DNA from: Castellaniella sp044508625
GTDB lineage: Bacteria > Pseudomonadota > Gammaproteobacteria > Burkholderiales > Burkholderiaceae_B
Assembly: GCA_044508625.1 (NCBI GenBank)
Contig: JBIQHJ010000087.1
Coordinates: 1 to 7,281, forward strand
Length of the DNA stretch: 7,281 nt
Reading direction: 5' to 3'
Shown here: one piece after another, positions 1-5,361 of the stretch
Numbering within the stretch: the first letter of the stretch is position 1
How the letters are laid out: the number at the start of each line of letters is the position of its first letter
Position numbers and translations under genes: made by a program
The notes under the pieces: generated by a model
Databases searched by the model: none
Told to the model about the DNA's origin: nothing
What the model saw: only the letters and a program-made list of their open reading frames with translations

Positions 1-303
1 AACGGGGCGCCGCTGCGGGTGGTGGTGCCCTGGAAATACGGCTTCAAGTCGGCCAAGTCGCTGGTCCACATCCGCCTGCAGGCCGAGGAGCCGGTCTCGA
101 GCTGGATGCGCGCCGCCCCCCGGGAATACGGTTTCTATGCGAACGTGAACCCCGCCGTCCCCCATCCGCGCTGGAGCCAGGCGACCGAGCGGCGCATCGG
201 CACGAGCCTGTTCGCGCCGCTCGTCCCGACCCAGCCGTTCAACGGCTATGGCGAACAGGTGGCCGGGCTGTACCAGGGCATGGACCTGCGGCGGAATTTC
301 TGA
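1..303 (+). CDS. msrP: MsrP, molybdopterin-dependent periplasmic protein-methionine-sulfoxide reductase, C-terminal part
   Basis: The reading frame is open from base 1 to a TGA at 301-303, so only the last 100 residues of a protein usually about 320-335 residues long are present. MsrP (YedY) is the molybdenum-cofactor catalytic subunit that repairs oxidised methionines of periplasmic proteins. The visible part matches the family C-terminus as I remember it from E. coli: VPWKYGFKSAKS near the left edge, then EYGFYANVNP, HPRWSQATERRIG, and the ending FNGYGEQVAGLYQGMDLRRNF-like tail (the last residues are DLRRNF). The Tat signal, the cofactor cysteine and most of the sulfite-oxidase fold lie outside the window. 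Its stop overlaps the msrQ start by one base (TGATG), so the two are translationally coupled, which strongly supports the assignment. No frameshift is seen. Confidence 0.96.
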   Translation, partial: NGAPLRVVVPWKYGFKSAKSLVHIRLQAEEPVSSWMRAAPREYGFYANVNPAVPHPRWSQATERRIGTSLFAPLVPTQPFNGYGEQVAGLYQGMDLRRNF

Positions 304-908
304 TGGCGCGCGCCGCCTGGCCCTTGCGCCTGTCCAAGGGCCTCGTGTTCGTCGCCTGCCTGTATCCGGTCGGACGCTGGCTCTGGCTCGGGACGCATGG
401 GGAGCTGAGCGCGAACCCTCCCGAATTCCTCATCCGCTCATCGGGCATCTGGGCGCTGGTGGCCCTGTGGCTGACCCTGTGCGCCACGCCGCTGCGCCGC
501 CTCCTCGACTGGCCGGGCGCCATCCGGTATCGCCGCATGCTGGGCTTGTACGCGTTCTTTTATACCGTGCTGCACGTGCTCGCCTGGGGCTGGTGGGACC
601 GCGGCGGCAACTGGGGGGCGATGTGGCGGGACGTCTGGCAGCGCGACTTCATCCTGATCGGCACGCTGGCCGTGCTGTGCCTGGTGCCGCTGGCCGCGAC
701 CTCCACCCAGGGGTGGATCCGCCGGCTGGGGCGGAACTGGCGGCGCCTGCATACCCTCGTCTATCCGGCGGCCGTGCTCTCGGTGCTGCATTTCTACCTG
801 ATGCGCGCGGGCAAGAACGATTTCGCCGAGCCCCACGCCTACGCCCTAGCCCTGGCCGCGCTGCTCGGCCTGCGGCTGTGGTGGCGGGCCCGGTCCGCGG
901 CGAGGTAA
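303..908 (+). CDS. msrQ: MsrQ, haem-binding membrane subunit of the MsrPQ reductase
   Basis: A 201-residue integral membrane protein (E. coli MsrQ is about 211) of the ferric-reductase-like transmembrane family. It passes electrons from the respiratory chain or a flavin reductase across the inner membrane to periplasmic MsrP. Hydrophobic segments are visible around residues 12-30, 47-62, 80-97, 115-132, 150-167 and 178-194. Histidines at 91 (YTVLHVLAW), 150 (WRRLHTLVY) and 163 (SVLHFYLM) align in spacing with the haem-ligating histidines of E. coli MsrQ (91, 151, 164 from memory). The start ATG overlaps the msrP stop by one base; no other start is needed. The protein ends in a basic tail (WWRARSAAR), consistent with a cytoplasmic C-terminus. 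No regulator of the pair (such as a two-component system) is visible inside the window. Confidence 0.95.
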   Translation: MARAAWPLRLSKGLVFVACLYPVGRWLWLGTHGELSANPPEFLIRSSGIWALVALWLTLCATPLRRLLDWPGAIRYRRMLGLYAFFYTVLHVLAWGWWDRGGNWGAMWRDVWQRDFILIGTLAVLCLVPLAATSTQGWIRRLGRNWRRLHTLVYPAAVLSVLHFYLMRAGKNDFAEPHAYALALAALLGLRLWWRARSAAR

Positions 909-1035
909 GTGCACGGCCCGGCAGGGCCTGGCCTGCGGGGCGAAAGCCCTGTGCGAAGGCGAGGCGCCTGGCCTGGCCGGCGGGGCGGAGTTCCGTGCCT
1001 CGTGTGGGGCGGGGCTGCCGCGCGCGTCGGGGCGG
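909..1035. terminator. Convergent intergenic region with GC hairpins; possible two-way terminator lacking a T tract
   Basis: This 127-nt gap lies between the msrQ stop and the stop of the minus-strand methyltransferase, so two transcription units converge here. I see two hairpin candidates. GCAGG (921-925) pairs with CCTGC (932-936). CGGGGC (936-941) pairs with GCCCTG (946-951, one G-T pair) around a GAAA tetraloop at 942-945. They share base 936. No run of T follows on either strand, so a classical intrinsic terminator is not shown; the terminator label is inferred from position plus hairpins. No ORF or RNA gene is recognisable here. Confidence 0.35.
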
Positions 1036-1743
1036 TCAGTCCGCGAGATAGAGGAACAGCGCGGGCTTGCGGGCCAGGTCGGGGGGCGGGGCCTTGCGCC
1101 ATTGGGCGATGGACAGGGTGCGGATCCATTCGTCCTCGGCGGTCAGCGAGCGGGCGATGCACAGGTGGGTGGTGTCGTGCAGGACGCGCAGCAGCGCCTC
1201 GAACATGGCTTCGTTCCGATAGGGCGTCTCGATCAGGATCTGGGTCTGCCGCTGCTTGCGCGAGGCGGATTCCCAGGCCCGGAGCTGGGCGTCGCGCTCG
1301 CCCGGCTTGACCGGCGCGTAGCCATGGAAGGCGAAGCGCTGGCCTTGCAGGCCGCTGGCCATCAGCCCCAGCATGATCGAGGAGGGGCCGGTCCAGGGCC
1401 GGACCCGCAAACCCATCCGGTGCGCCTGGGCGACGACGGCCGCCCCGGGGTCGGCGACCGCCGGGCAGCCGGCCTCCGAGACCAGGCCGACGTCCTCGCC
1501 GGCGGGGACGGCCCGCAGCCAGGCCTGGATCTCGTCGCCGCGCGTGTCCGCCTTGAGGGTGTGGATGGTGATGTCCTGCAGGGGCGCCCGCGTGCCGGCC
1601 AGCTTGAGGAAGGCGCGGGCGGTCTTGGCGTTTTCCGCGATGTAGGTGCGCAGGCCCGCCGCCGTCTCGCGGGCGGCGGCCGGCAGCCAGACGTCCGGGG
1701 ACGCCGCGCTCAGGCCGACGGGGATCAGGTGCAGTACGGTCAT
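1036..1743 (-). CDS. RsmI-like SAM-dependent methyltransferase (tetrapyrrole methylase fold), short form
   Basis: A 235-residue protein read on the minus strand from ATG at 1743-1741 to TGA at 1038-1036. Motifs of the RsmI/YraL branch of the tetrapyrrole-methylase superfamily are visible: IAENAKTARAFL at 35-46 (where RsmI has an AEDTRxT motif), VSEAGCPAVADPG at 88-100, GPSSIMLGLMASGL at 119-132, FHGYAPVKPGER at 139-150, IETPYRNEAM at 171-180 and a hydrophobic KPALFLYL ending. RsmI 2'-O-methylates 16S rRNA C1402. This protein is shorter than E. coli RsmI (about 286) and lacks its C-terminal extension, and several motif residues differ. It is therefore probably a paralogue common in betaproteobacteria whose substrate I cannot state. 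The start overlaps the maf stop as ATGA, which fixes the start and implies translational coupling. No Shine-Dalgarno is visible upstream. Confidence 0.88.
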   Translation of the reverse strand: MTVLHLIPVGLSAASPDVWLPAAARETAAGLRTYIAENAKTARAFLKLAGTRAPLQDITIHTLKADTRGDEIQAWLRAVPAGEDVGLVSEAGCPAVADPGAAVVAQAHRMGLRVRPWTGPSSIMLGLMASGLQGQRFAFHGYAPVKPGERDAQLRAWESASRKQRQTQILIETPYRNEAMFEALLRVLHDTTHLCIARSLTAEDEWIRTLSIAQWRKAPPPDLARKPALFLYLAD

Positions 1744-2333
1744 GGGGGCGTGAGGGCCGGGGCTTGCAGGGGATCGAGGCCCACGCGGCGCAGCATGCCC
1801 GCGAGCGCGATCAGGGGCAGGCCGATGATGGCGGTGGGGTCGTCGCTGCGCATCCGCGCCATCAGCGCGATGCCCAGTCCCTCGGCCTTGGCGCTGCCGG
1901 CGGTGTCGTAGGGGCGCTCGGCGCGCAGGTAGTGCTCGATCCGGGCCTCGTCGAGGGTGATGAACTCGCACTCGGTGGGGACGTCCTCGACGTGGACGGC
2001 GGCCCCGTCGGTGACGCACAGCGCGCTGTGGAAGGCGACGCTGCGGCCGCTGAAGCGGCGTAGCTGCTCGCGCGCGGCGGCGTGGCTGCCCGGCTTGCCC
2101 ACCGGGCGGCCCTCGAAGACCGCGACCTGGTCCGAGCCGATGACGATGGTGCCCGGATGCCGCGCCGCGACCTTCAGCGCCTTGGCCCTGGCCAGCCGCA
2201 GGGCGAGCGCCACGGGATCCTCGCCGGGGGCGGGCGTCTCGTCCACGTCGGGGGCCTGGACGTCGAAAGGCAGCCCCAGGCGCTGGAGCAACTGGCGGCG
2301 GTAGGGGGAACTGGACGCGAGGATCAGGCGCAT
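1740..2333 (-). CDS. yceF: Maf-family nucleotide pyrophosphatase, YceF type (7-methyl-GTP pyrophosphatase)
   Basis: A 197-residue Maf/HAM1-fold protein, the usual family length, read from ATG at 2333-2331. Maf proteins hydrolyse non-canonical nucleoside triphosphates to monophosphate and pyrophosphate; the YceF subgroup prefers m7GTP. Visible motifs: LILASSSPYRRQLLQRLG (3-20, phosphate-binding N-terminus), DETP (31-34), IGSDQV (65-70, with Asp68 in the position of YceF Asp69), GKP (79-81), AGSAKAEGLGIAL (145-157) and IIGLPLIALAGMLRR (169-183). The GSxKxEGxGI stretch and the neighbouring yceD-rpmF-plsX genes fit YceF rather than the YhdE (dTTP/UTP) subgroup; in E. coli yceF also lies divergent from yceD. 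The frame is open far upstream, but the family N-terminus begins exactly at this ATG. The 3' end overlaps the methyltransferase start by 4 nt. No clear Shine-Dalgarno. Confidence 0.95.
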   Translation of the reverse strand: MRLILASSSPYRRQLLQRLGLPFDVQAPDVDETPAPGEDPVALALRLARAKALKVAARHPGTIVIGSDQVAVFEGRPVGKPGSHAAAREQLRRFSGRSVAFHSALCVTDGAAVHVEDVPTECEFITLDEARIEHYLRAERPYDTAGSAKAEGLGIALMARMRSDDPTAIIGLPLIALAGMLRRVGLDPLQAPALTPP

Positions 2334-2362
2334 GCGGGGCGGTGGGGTCGATGCCAGGCGAC

Positions 2363-2389
2363 AGTTTAGCGCGCCGCGCGGCGTCGCAA
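2363..2389 (-). promoter_or_regulatory. Possible weak promoter for maf and the methyltransferase
   Basis: Read on the minus strand, a -35-like TTGCGA (plus-strand 2384-2389) and a -10-like TAAACT (plus-strand 2363-2368) lie 15 nt apart. Each matches the sigma70 consensus at 4 of 6 positions, but the spacer is short. Transcription would begin near 2356, giving a leader of about 20-25 nt before the maf ATG. A 12-bp palindrome (2372-2383) fills the spacer. A promoter is expected here because the gene is divergent from yceD, but the boxes are poor and another site may be used. Confidence 0.3.
2372..2383. repeat. 12-bp perfect palindrome in the divergent promoter region
   Basis: CGCCGCGCGGCG is its own reverse complement. 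It sits 39 nt before the maf start and within the spacer of the candidate maf promoter. In DNA this rich in G and C such palindromes arise often by chance, so its role as an operator is only a possibility. Confidence 0.4.
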
Positions 2390-2427
2390 GCAGGACCCGG
2401 TATCGCCGCCCGGCCCCGCCGCAAAAA

Positions 2428-2457
2428 TTGACCGCATTTCCCCCCATGGGGTATGAT
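2428..2457 (+). promoter_or_regulatory. Strong sigma70-type promoter for the yceD-rpmF-plsX-fab operon
   Basis: TTGACC (2428-2433, 5 of 6 matches to the -35 consensus) and TATGAT (2452-2457, 5 of 6 matches to the -10 consensus) are separated by 18 nt. An A5 run sits immediately upstream (2423-2427), like a short UP element. The predicted start near 2463-2465 leaves a leader of about 20 nt before the yceD ATG at 2484. The local drop in GC against a very GC-rich background supports a real promoter. A 10-bp palindrome, CCCCATGGGG (2442-2451), lies in the spacer directly against the -10 box and could be bound by a regulator. Outside the two promoters and these palindromes I see nothing in the rest of 2334-2483. 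Confidence 0.8.
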
Positions 2458-2468
2458 CTAGAGTTTTT

Positions 2469-2517
2469 CCGAATACCCGATCCATGGTCTTTCCGAATTC
2501 GGGGCCGATCGATTCGG
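2469..2517 (+). promoter_or_regulatory. Mutually exclusive hairpins around the yceD start codon
   Basis: CCGAAT occurs at 2469-2474 and again at 2493-2498; its complement ATTCGG occurs at 2497-2502 and 2512-2517. The first CCGAAT can pair with the first ATTCGG, extended by two T-G pairs, leaving the yceD ATG (2484) in the loop. The second CCGAAT can pair with the second ATTCGG across a 13-nt loop. The two stems share bases 2497-2498, so only one can form at a time. The predicted transcript begins just before the first arm. A regulatory role is inference; the repeats themselves are seen directly. Confidence 0.4.
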
Positions 2518-3035
2518 GGGCCCTCGATGCGCTGGAATTTGCGCGCAGCGGGCGGGTCCTCGAGGGCGAGACGCCCGTTGCCGCGTTCGCGCGTCTTTGC
2601 GAGGGGCTGCCCGCGCCGCAGGGCGGCACGATCGCCTGGCGCCTGGCCGGCCGCGCGGACGGGCAGGGCAATGCCTGGCTGGACCTGCGGGCCCGGGGGC
2701 CGGTGCGGGTGGCGTGCCAGCGCTGCCTCGAGCCCTTCGACCTGGCGCTCGACGTCGCCAACAGCCTGCGCCTGCTGCGCACGCGGGCCGAGCTCGAGGC
2801 GATGGACGCGCTCGAGGCCAGCGGGCGGGGCGGCGACGAGGAATACCTGGTCGCCGAGGGTCGCCTGGACGCATCGGGCCTGGTCGAGGACGAGCTCATC
2901 CTCGCCGTGCCCTACGCGCCGATGCACGAGATGTGCCCCGGCGGCGGCGCGGCGGGCGGCGGGGATCCGGATCGGGACCCAGGTCCGGGACGCCCATCGC
3001 CCTTCGCGGCGCTGGAACGTCTGAAGAAGCACTGA
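2484..3035 (+). CDS. yceD: YceD/DUF177 family protein, linked to 23S rRNA accumulation
   Basis: A 183-residue protein, typical for the family. DUF177 proteins are small cytoplasmic factors encoded next to rpmF in most bacteria and linked to 23S rRNA accumulation; their biochemical activity is unclear to me. Family marks: residues LEFARSGRVLEG near 17-28, the CxxC of VACQRCLEPF at 76-85 (Cys78, Cys81), LVEDELILAVPYAPMHEMC at 133-151 with a third Cys at 151, and the conserved ending PFAALERLKKH (173-183). Cys78, Cys81 and Cys151 could bind a metal. Between Cys151 and the ending is a low-complexity Gly/Pro/Asp stretch (152-170), which looks like a variable linker. It is first gene after the strong promoter. 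The ATG at 2484 has no recognisable Shine-Dalgarno, and no in-frame alternative just upstream looks better. rpmF follows after 59 nt. Confidence 0.92.
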   Translation: MVFPNSGPIDSGALDALEFARSGRVLEGETPVAAFARLCEGLPAPQGGTIAWRLAGRADGQGNAWLDLRARGPVRVACQRCLEPFDLALDVANSLRLLRTRAELEAMDALEASGRGGDEEYLVAEGRLDASGLVEDELILAVPYAPMHEMCPGGGAAGGGDPDRDPGPGRPSPFAALERLKKH

Positions 3036-3039
3036 AATT

Positions 3040-3068
3040 TATTCAACACAGGGGCTTTCGCTTACAAT
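3040..3068 (+). promoter_or_regulatory. Possible internal promoter upstream of rpmF
   Basis: TACAAT (3063-3068) is a 5-of-6 match to the -10 consensus, 26 nt before the rpmF ATG, in an AT-richer patch (about 3032-3068) that stands out from the surroundings. At 17 nt spacing the -35 region reads TATTCA (3040-3045), a poor match, so strength depends on other contacts. Extra promoters for the ribosomal-protein gene in this operon are known in E. coli; here it is inference. Confidence 0.45.
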
Positions 3069-3094
3069 GAGCGGCCTCGATCACAGGAGTCACC

Positions 3095-3277
3095 ATGGCT
3101 GTCCAGCAAAACAAAAAGAGCCCGTCCAAGCGCGGCATGCATCGCTCGCACGATTTCCTGGCCGCTCCGGCCACGGCGATCGAGCCCACGACGGGCGAGC
3201 TGCACCTGCGCCACCACATCAGCCCCAATGGCATCTACCGGGGCCGCAAGGTCCTCAAGACCAAGAACGACGAGTAA
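3095..3277 (+). CDS. rpmF: Large-subunit ribosomal protein bL32
   Basis: A 60-residue basic protein, full length for bL32. It is a structural protein of the 50S subunit with an extended N-terminal tail. The pattern is unmistakable: start MAVQQNKKSPSKRGMHRSHD (1-20), then an Ala/Pro linker, then LHLRHHISPNGIYRGRKVL (37-55). It contains no cysteine, so it is the zinc-free (C-) form. An AGGAG Shine-Dalgarno at 3085-3089, 5 nt from the ATG, is the clearest early in the operon, as expected for a ribosomal protein. It lies between yceD (59 nt upstream) and plsX (23 nt downstream), the classic order. Confidence 0.98.
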   Translation: MAVQQNKKSPSKRGMHRSHDFLAAPATAIEPTTGELHLRHHISPNGIYRGRKVLKTKNDE

Positions 3278-3285
3278 TCGCGCCC

Positions 3286-3300
3286 CGGATCGCGTATCCG
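3286..3300 (+). promoter_or_regulatory. Small hairpin abutting the plsX start codon
   Basis: CGGAT (3286-3290) and ATCCG (3296-3300) are perfect reverse complements around a 5-nt loop, and the second arm touches the ATG at 3301. It occupies the place where a Shine-Dalgarno would sit, and none is seen. It could limit initiation at plsX or tie it to ribosomes finishing rpmF. A 5-bp stem can arise by chance. Confidence 0.35.
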
Positions 3301-4359
3301 ATGCCTAGCGACAGGGTTCGCATCGCCATCGACTGCATGGGGGGCGATCACGGCCTGCCGGTCACCGTGCCGGCGGCCATCGCGTTTGCGCGGGCCTGCC
3401 CCGATGCGCAATGCCTGCTCGTGGGCGACGCATCCCAGATCCGCCAGGCCTTGCAGAGGGACGCGGCGCCCGCCGGCTCGTTCGAGGTCCTCCACGCCTC
3501 CGAGGTCGTCGCCATGCACGACTCGGTCGAGGTCGCGCTGCGCCGCAAGAAAGACTCCTCGATGCGCGTCGCGGTCCAGGCCGTCAAGGACGGGCTCGCC
3601 GACGCGGCCGTGTCCGCCGGCAACACCGGCGCCTGGATGGCGATCTCGCGCTACGTGCTCAAGACCCTCGACGGCATCGACCGCCCGGCGATCGCCACCG
3701 CCATCCCCAACCAGGCGGGGCGGGCGACCACGGTCCTGGACCTCGGCGCCAACGTGGACTGCACGGCCGAGCACCTCCTGCAGTTCGGCATGATGGGCTC
3801 GGCGCTGGTGTCCACCGTCGACCGGCGCGAGCAGCCCCGCGTGGGCCTGCTCAACATCGGCGAGGAGGTCATCAAGGGCAACGAGGTGGTCAAGCGCGCC
3901 GCCGAGCTCCTGCGCGCGAGCGGCCTGAACTTCCACGGCAACGTCGAGGGCGACGACATCTTCAAGGGCACGGTGGACGTGGTCGTCTGCGACGGCTTCG
4001 TCGGCAACGTGGTGCTCAAGTCCATCGAAGGCCTGGCCCGGATGATCGGCACCATGATGCGCGAGGAATTCCGCCGCACGCCGCTGACGATGGCCGCCGG
4101 CCTGGTGGCCAGCCCGGTGCTCAACCGCTTCCGCTCGCGCGTCGACAATCGCCGCTACAATGGGGCGGCCCTGCTGGGGCTGCGCGGCATCGTGATCAAG
4201 AGTCATGGCTCGGCCGACGCCTATGCCTACGGGCAGGCCCTGCTGAGGGCTCGCGAGGCGGTGCACAACGGACTGCTCGAAGGGACCATCCAGGGCCTGG
4301 CGGCTTTGCGCCGGACGCTCCCGGACCCGGCCGAGGGCTCCGTGTCCGCCGCTCCCTAG
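3301..4359 (+). CDS. plsX: PlsX, acyl-ACP:phosphate acyltransferase
   Basis: A 352-residue protein, the normal length. PlsX converts acyl-ACP and phosphate into acyl-phosphate, the acyl donor for PlsY in the first step of phosphatidic acid synthesis; it is a peripheral protein at the inner face of the cytoplasmic membrane. Motifs: IAIDCMGGDHG (8-18), VSAGNTGAWM (104-113), VLDLGANVDC (145-154), LLNIGEEVIKGNE (183-195), VVVCDGFVGNVVLK (227-240), YNGAALLGLRGIVIKSHG (286-303). The frame is open upstream through rpmF, but the family N-terminus fits the ATG at 3301; the codons between the rpmF stop and this ATG do not look like PlsX. There is no clear Shine-Dalgarno, so coupling to rpmF translation is likely. 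fabH begins 19 nt after the stop. Confidence 0.97.
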   Translation: MPSDRVRIAIDCMGGDHGLPVTVPAAIAFARACPDAQCLLVGDASQIRQALQRDAAPAGSFEVLHASEVVAMHDSVEVALRRKKDSSMRVAVQAVKDGLADAAVSAGNTGAWMAISRYVLKTLDGIDRPAIATAIPNQAGRATTVLDLGANVDCTAEHLLQFGMMGSALVSTVDRREQPRVGLLNIGEEVIKGNEVVKRAAELLRASGLNFHGNVEGDDIFKGTVDVVVCDGFVGNVVLKSIEGLARMIGTMMREEFRRTPLTMAAGLVASPVLNRFRSRVDNRRYNGAALLGLRGIVIKSHGSADAYAYGQALLRAREAVHNGLLEGTIQGLAALRRTLPDPAEGSVSAAP

Positions 4360-4378
4360 TTTTCTTTCCGGAAGAACG

Positions 4379-5353
4379 ATGCCTTACGCCAGGATCATAG
4401 GAACGGGCGGCTACCTGCCCCCTCGGATCGTCACCAATGACGACTTGGCCGCCGAGCTGGCGACGCGCGGTGTCGAGACCTCCGACGCCTGGATCGTCGA
4501 GCGCACGGGCATCCGCCAGCGCCACATCGCCGAGCCGGGCGTCAAGACCAGCACGCTGGCGACGCATGCGGCGCGCGCCGCCCTGGAGGCCGCCGGGCTC
4601 GAGGCCGGCGACATCGACCTCATCATCGTCGCCACCTCCACGCCCGATTTCATCTTTCCCAGCACGGCCTGCCTGGTGCAGGCCAACCTGGGCGCCGCGG
4701 GCGGCGCCGCCTTCGACGTCCAGGCGGTCTGCAGCGGCTTCGTCTACGCCCTGGCCACCGCCGACGCCTTCATCCAGGCCGGCCGCGCGCGCCACGCCCT
4801 GGTGATCGGCGCCGAGGTGTTCTCGGGCATCCTCGACTGGAGCGACCGCCGCACCTGCGTGCTGTTCGGCGATGGCGCCGGCGCGGTGGTGCTCGCCGCC
4901 TCCGACCAGCCCGGCATCCTGGGCGCCAAGCTCAACGCCGACGGCAGCCAGATGCAAATCCTGTGCGCGGCGGGCAACGTCGCGCGCGGCGAGGTGACGG
5001 GCGATCCCTTCCTGCGGATGGACGGCCAGGCGGTGTTCAAGCTCGCGGTCAACTCGCTGTCGCGCTCGGCGCGCGAGGTCTGCGACCAGGCCGGCGTGAC
5101 GCTGGACCAGATCGACTGGATGGTGCCCCACCAGGCCAATGTGCGCATCATCAACTTCATCAGCCGCAAGCTCCACGTCCCCGACGAGAAAGTCGTGATC
5201 ACGGTGGGCGAGCACGCCAACACCTCGGCCGCCAGCGTGCCACTGGCGCTGGACGTGGCCTGCCGCGACGGCCGCATCCGCCCCGGCCACCTGGTGCTGC
5301 TGCAAGGCGTCGGCGGTGGTTTCACCTGGGGCTCCGTCCTCGCCAGAATGTAG
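4379..5353 (+). CDS. fabH: FabH, beta-ketoacyl-ACP synthase III
   Basis: A 324-residue thiolase-fold condensing enzyme that joins acetyl-CoA to malonyl-ACP to start type II fatty acid synthesis in the cytoplasm. The catalytic triad is complete: Cys118 in VQAVCSGFVY, His251 in MVPHQANVRI and Asn281 in GEHANTSAAS, with the same spacing as E. coli Cys112/His244/Asn274 (recalled). Other family marks are WIVERTGIRQRHI (38-50), ATSTPDFIFPSTACLVQ (85-101), CVLFGDGAGAVVL (160-172) and the ending LLQGVGGGFTWGSVL. The ATG at 4379 follows a GGAAG Shine-Dalgarno (4370-4374) by 4 nt; that site lies in a self-complementary TTCCGGAA (4366-4373). Gaps are 19 nt to plsX and 8 nt to fabD. Substrate preference (acetyl versus longer or branched starters) cannot be read from the sequence by eye. 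Confidence 0.98.
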   Translation: MPYARIIGTGGYLPPRIVTNDDLAAELATRGVETSDAWIVERTGIRQRHIAEPGVKTSTLATHAARAALEAAGLEAGDIDLIIVATSTPDFIFPSTACLVQANLGAAGGAAFDVQAVCSGFVYALATADAFIQAGRARHALVIGAEVFSGILDWSDRRTCVLFGDGAGAVVLAASDQPGILGAKLNADGSQMQILCAAGNVARGEVTGDPFLRMDGQAVFKLAVNSLSRSAREVCDQAGVTLDQIDWMVPHQANVRIINFISRKLHVPDEKVVITVGEHANTSAASVPLALDVACRDGRIRPGHLVLLQGVGGGFTWGSVLARM

Positions 5354-5361
5354 GGATCCCA

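Noticed and set aside
1036..2424. The methyltransferase as a 462-residue fusion protein.
   Set aside because: The upstream part is Arg/Pro/Gly-rich out-of-frame translation of maf; the ATGA overlap gives the natural start at 1743.
2493..2502. CCGAATTCGG as an independent operator within yceD.
   Set aside because: Its halves are already explained as arms of the alternative hairpins, and it lies inside coding sequence; no separate evidence for protein binding.
1740..3032. Maf as a 430-residue fusion with a long N-terminal extension.
   Set aside because: The extension is antisense to yceD and crosses the strong rightward promoter; the Maf fold begins exactly at the ATG at 2333.
3067..3300. An N-terminal extension of PlsX by 78 residues, starting at 3067.
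   Set aside because: It overlaps rpmF in another frame, and PlsX homologues start close to the IAIDCMGGD motif, as the ATG at 3301 does.
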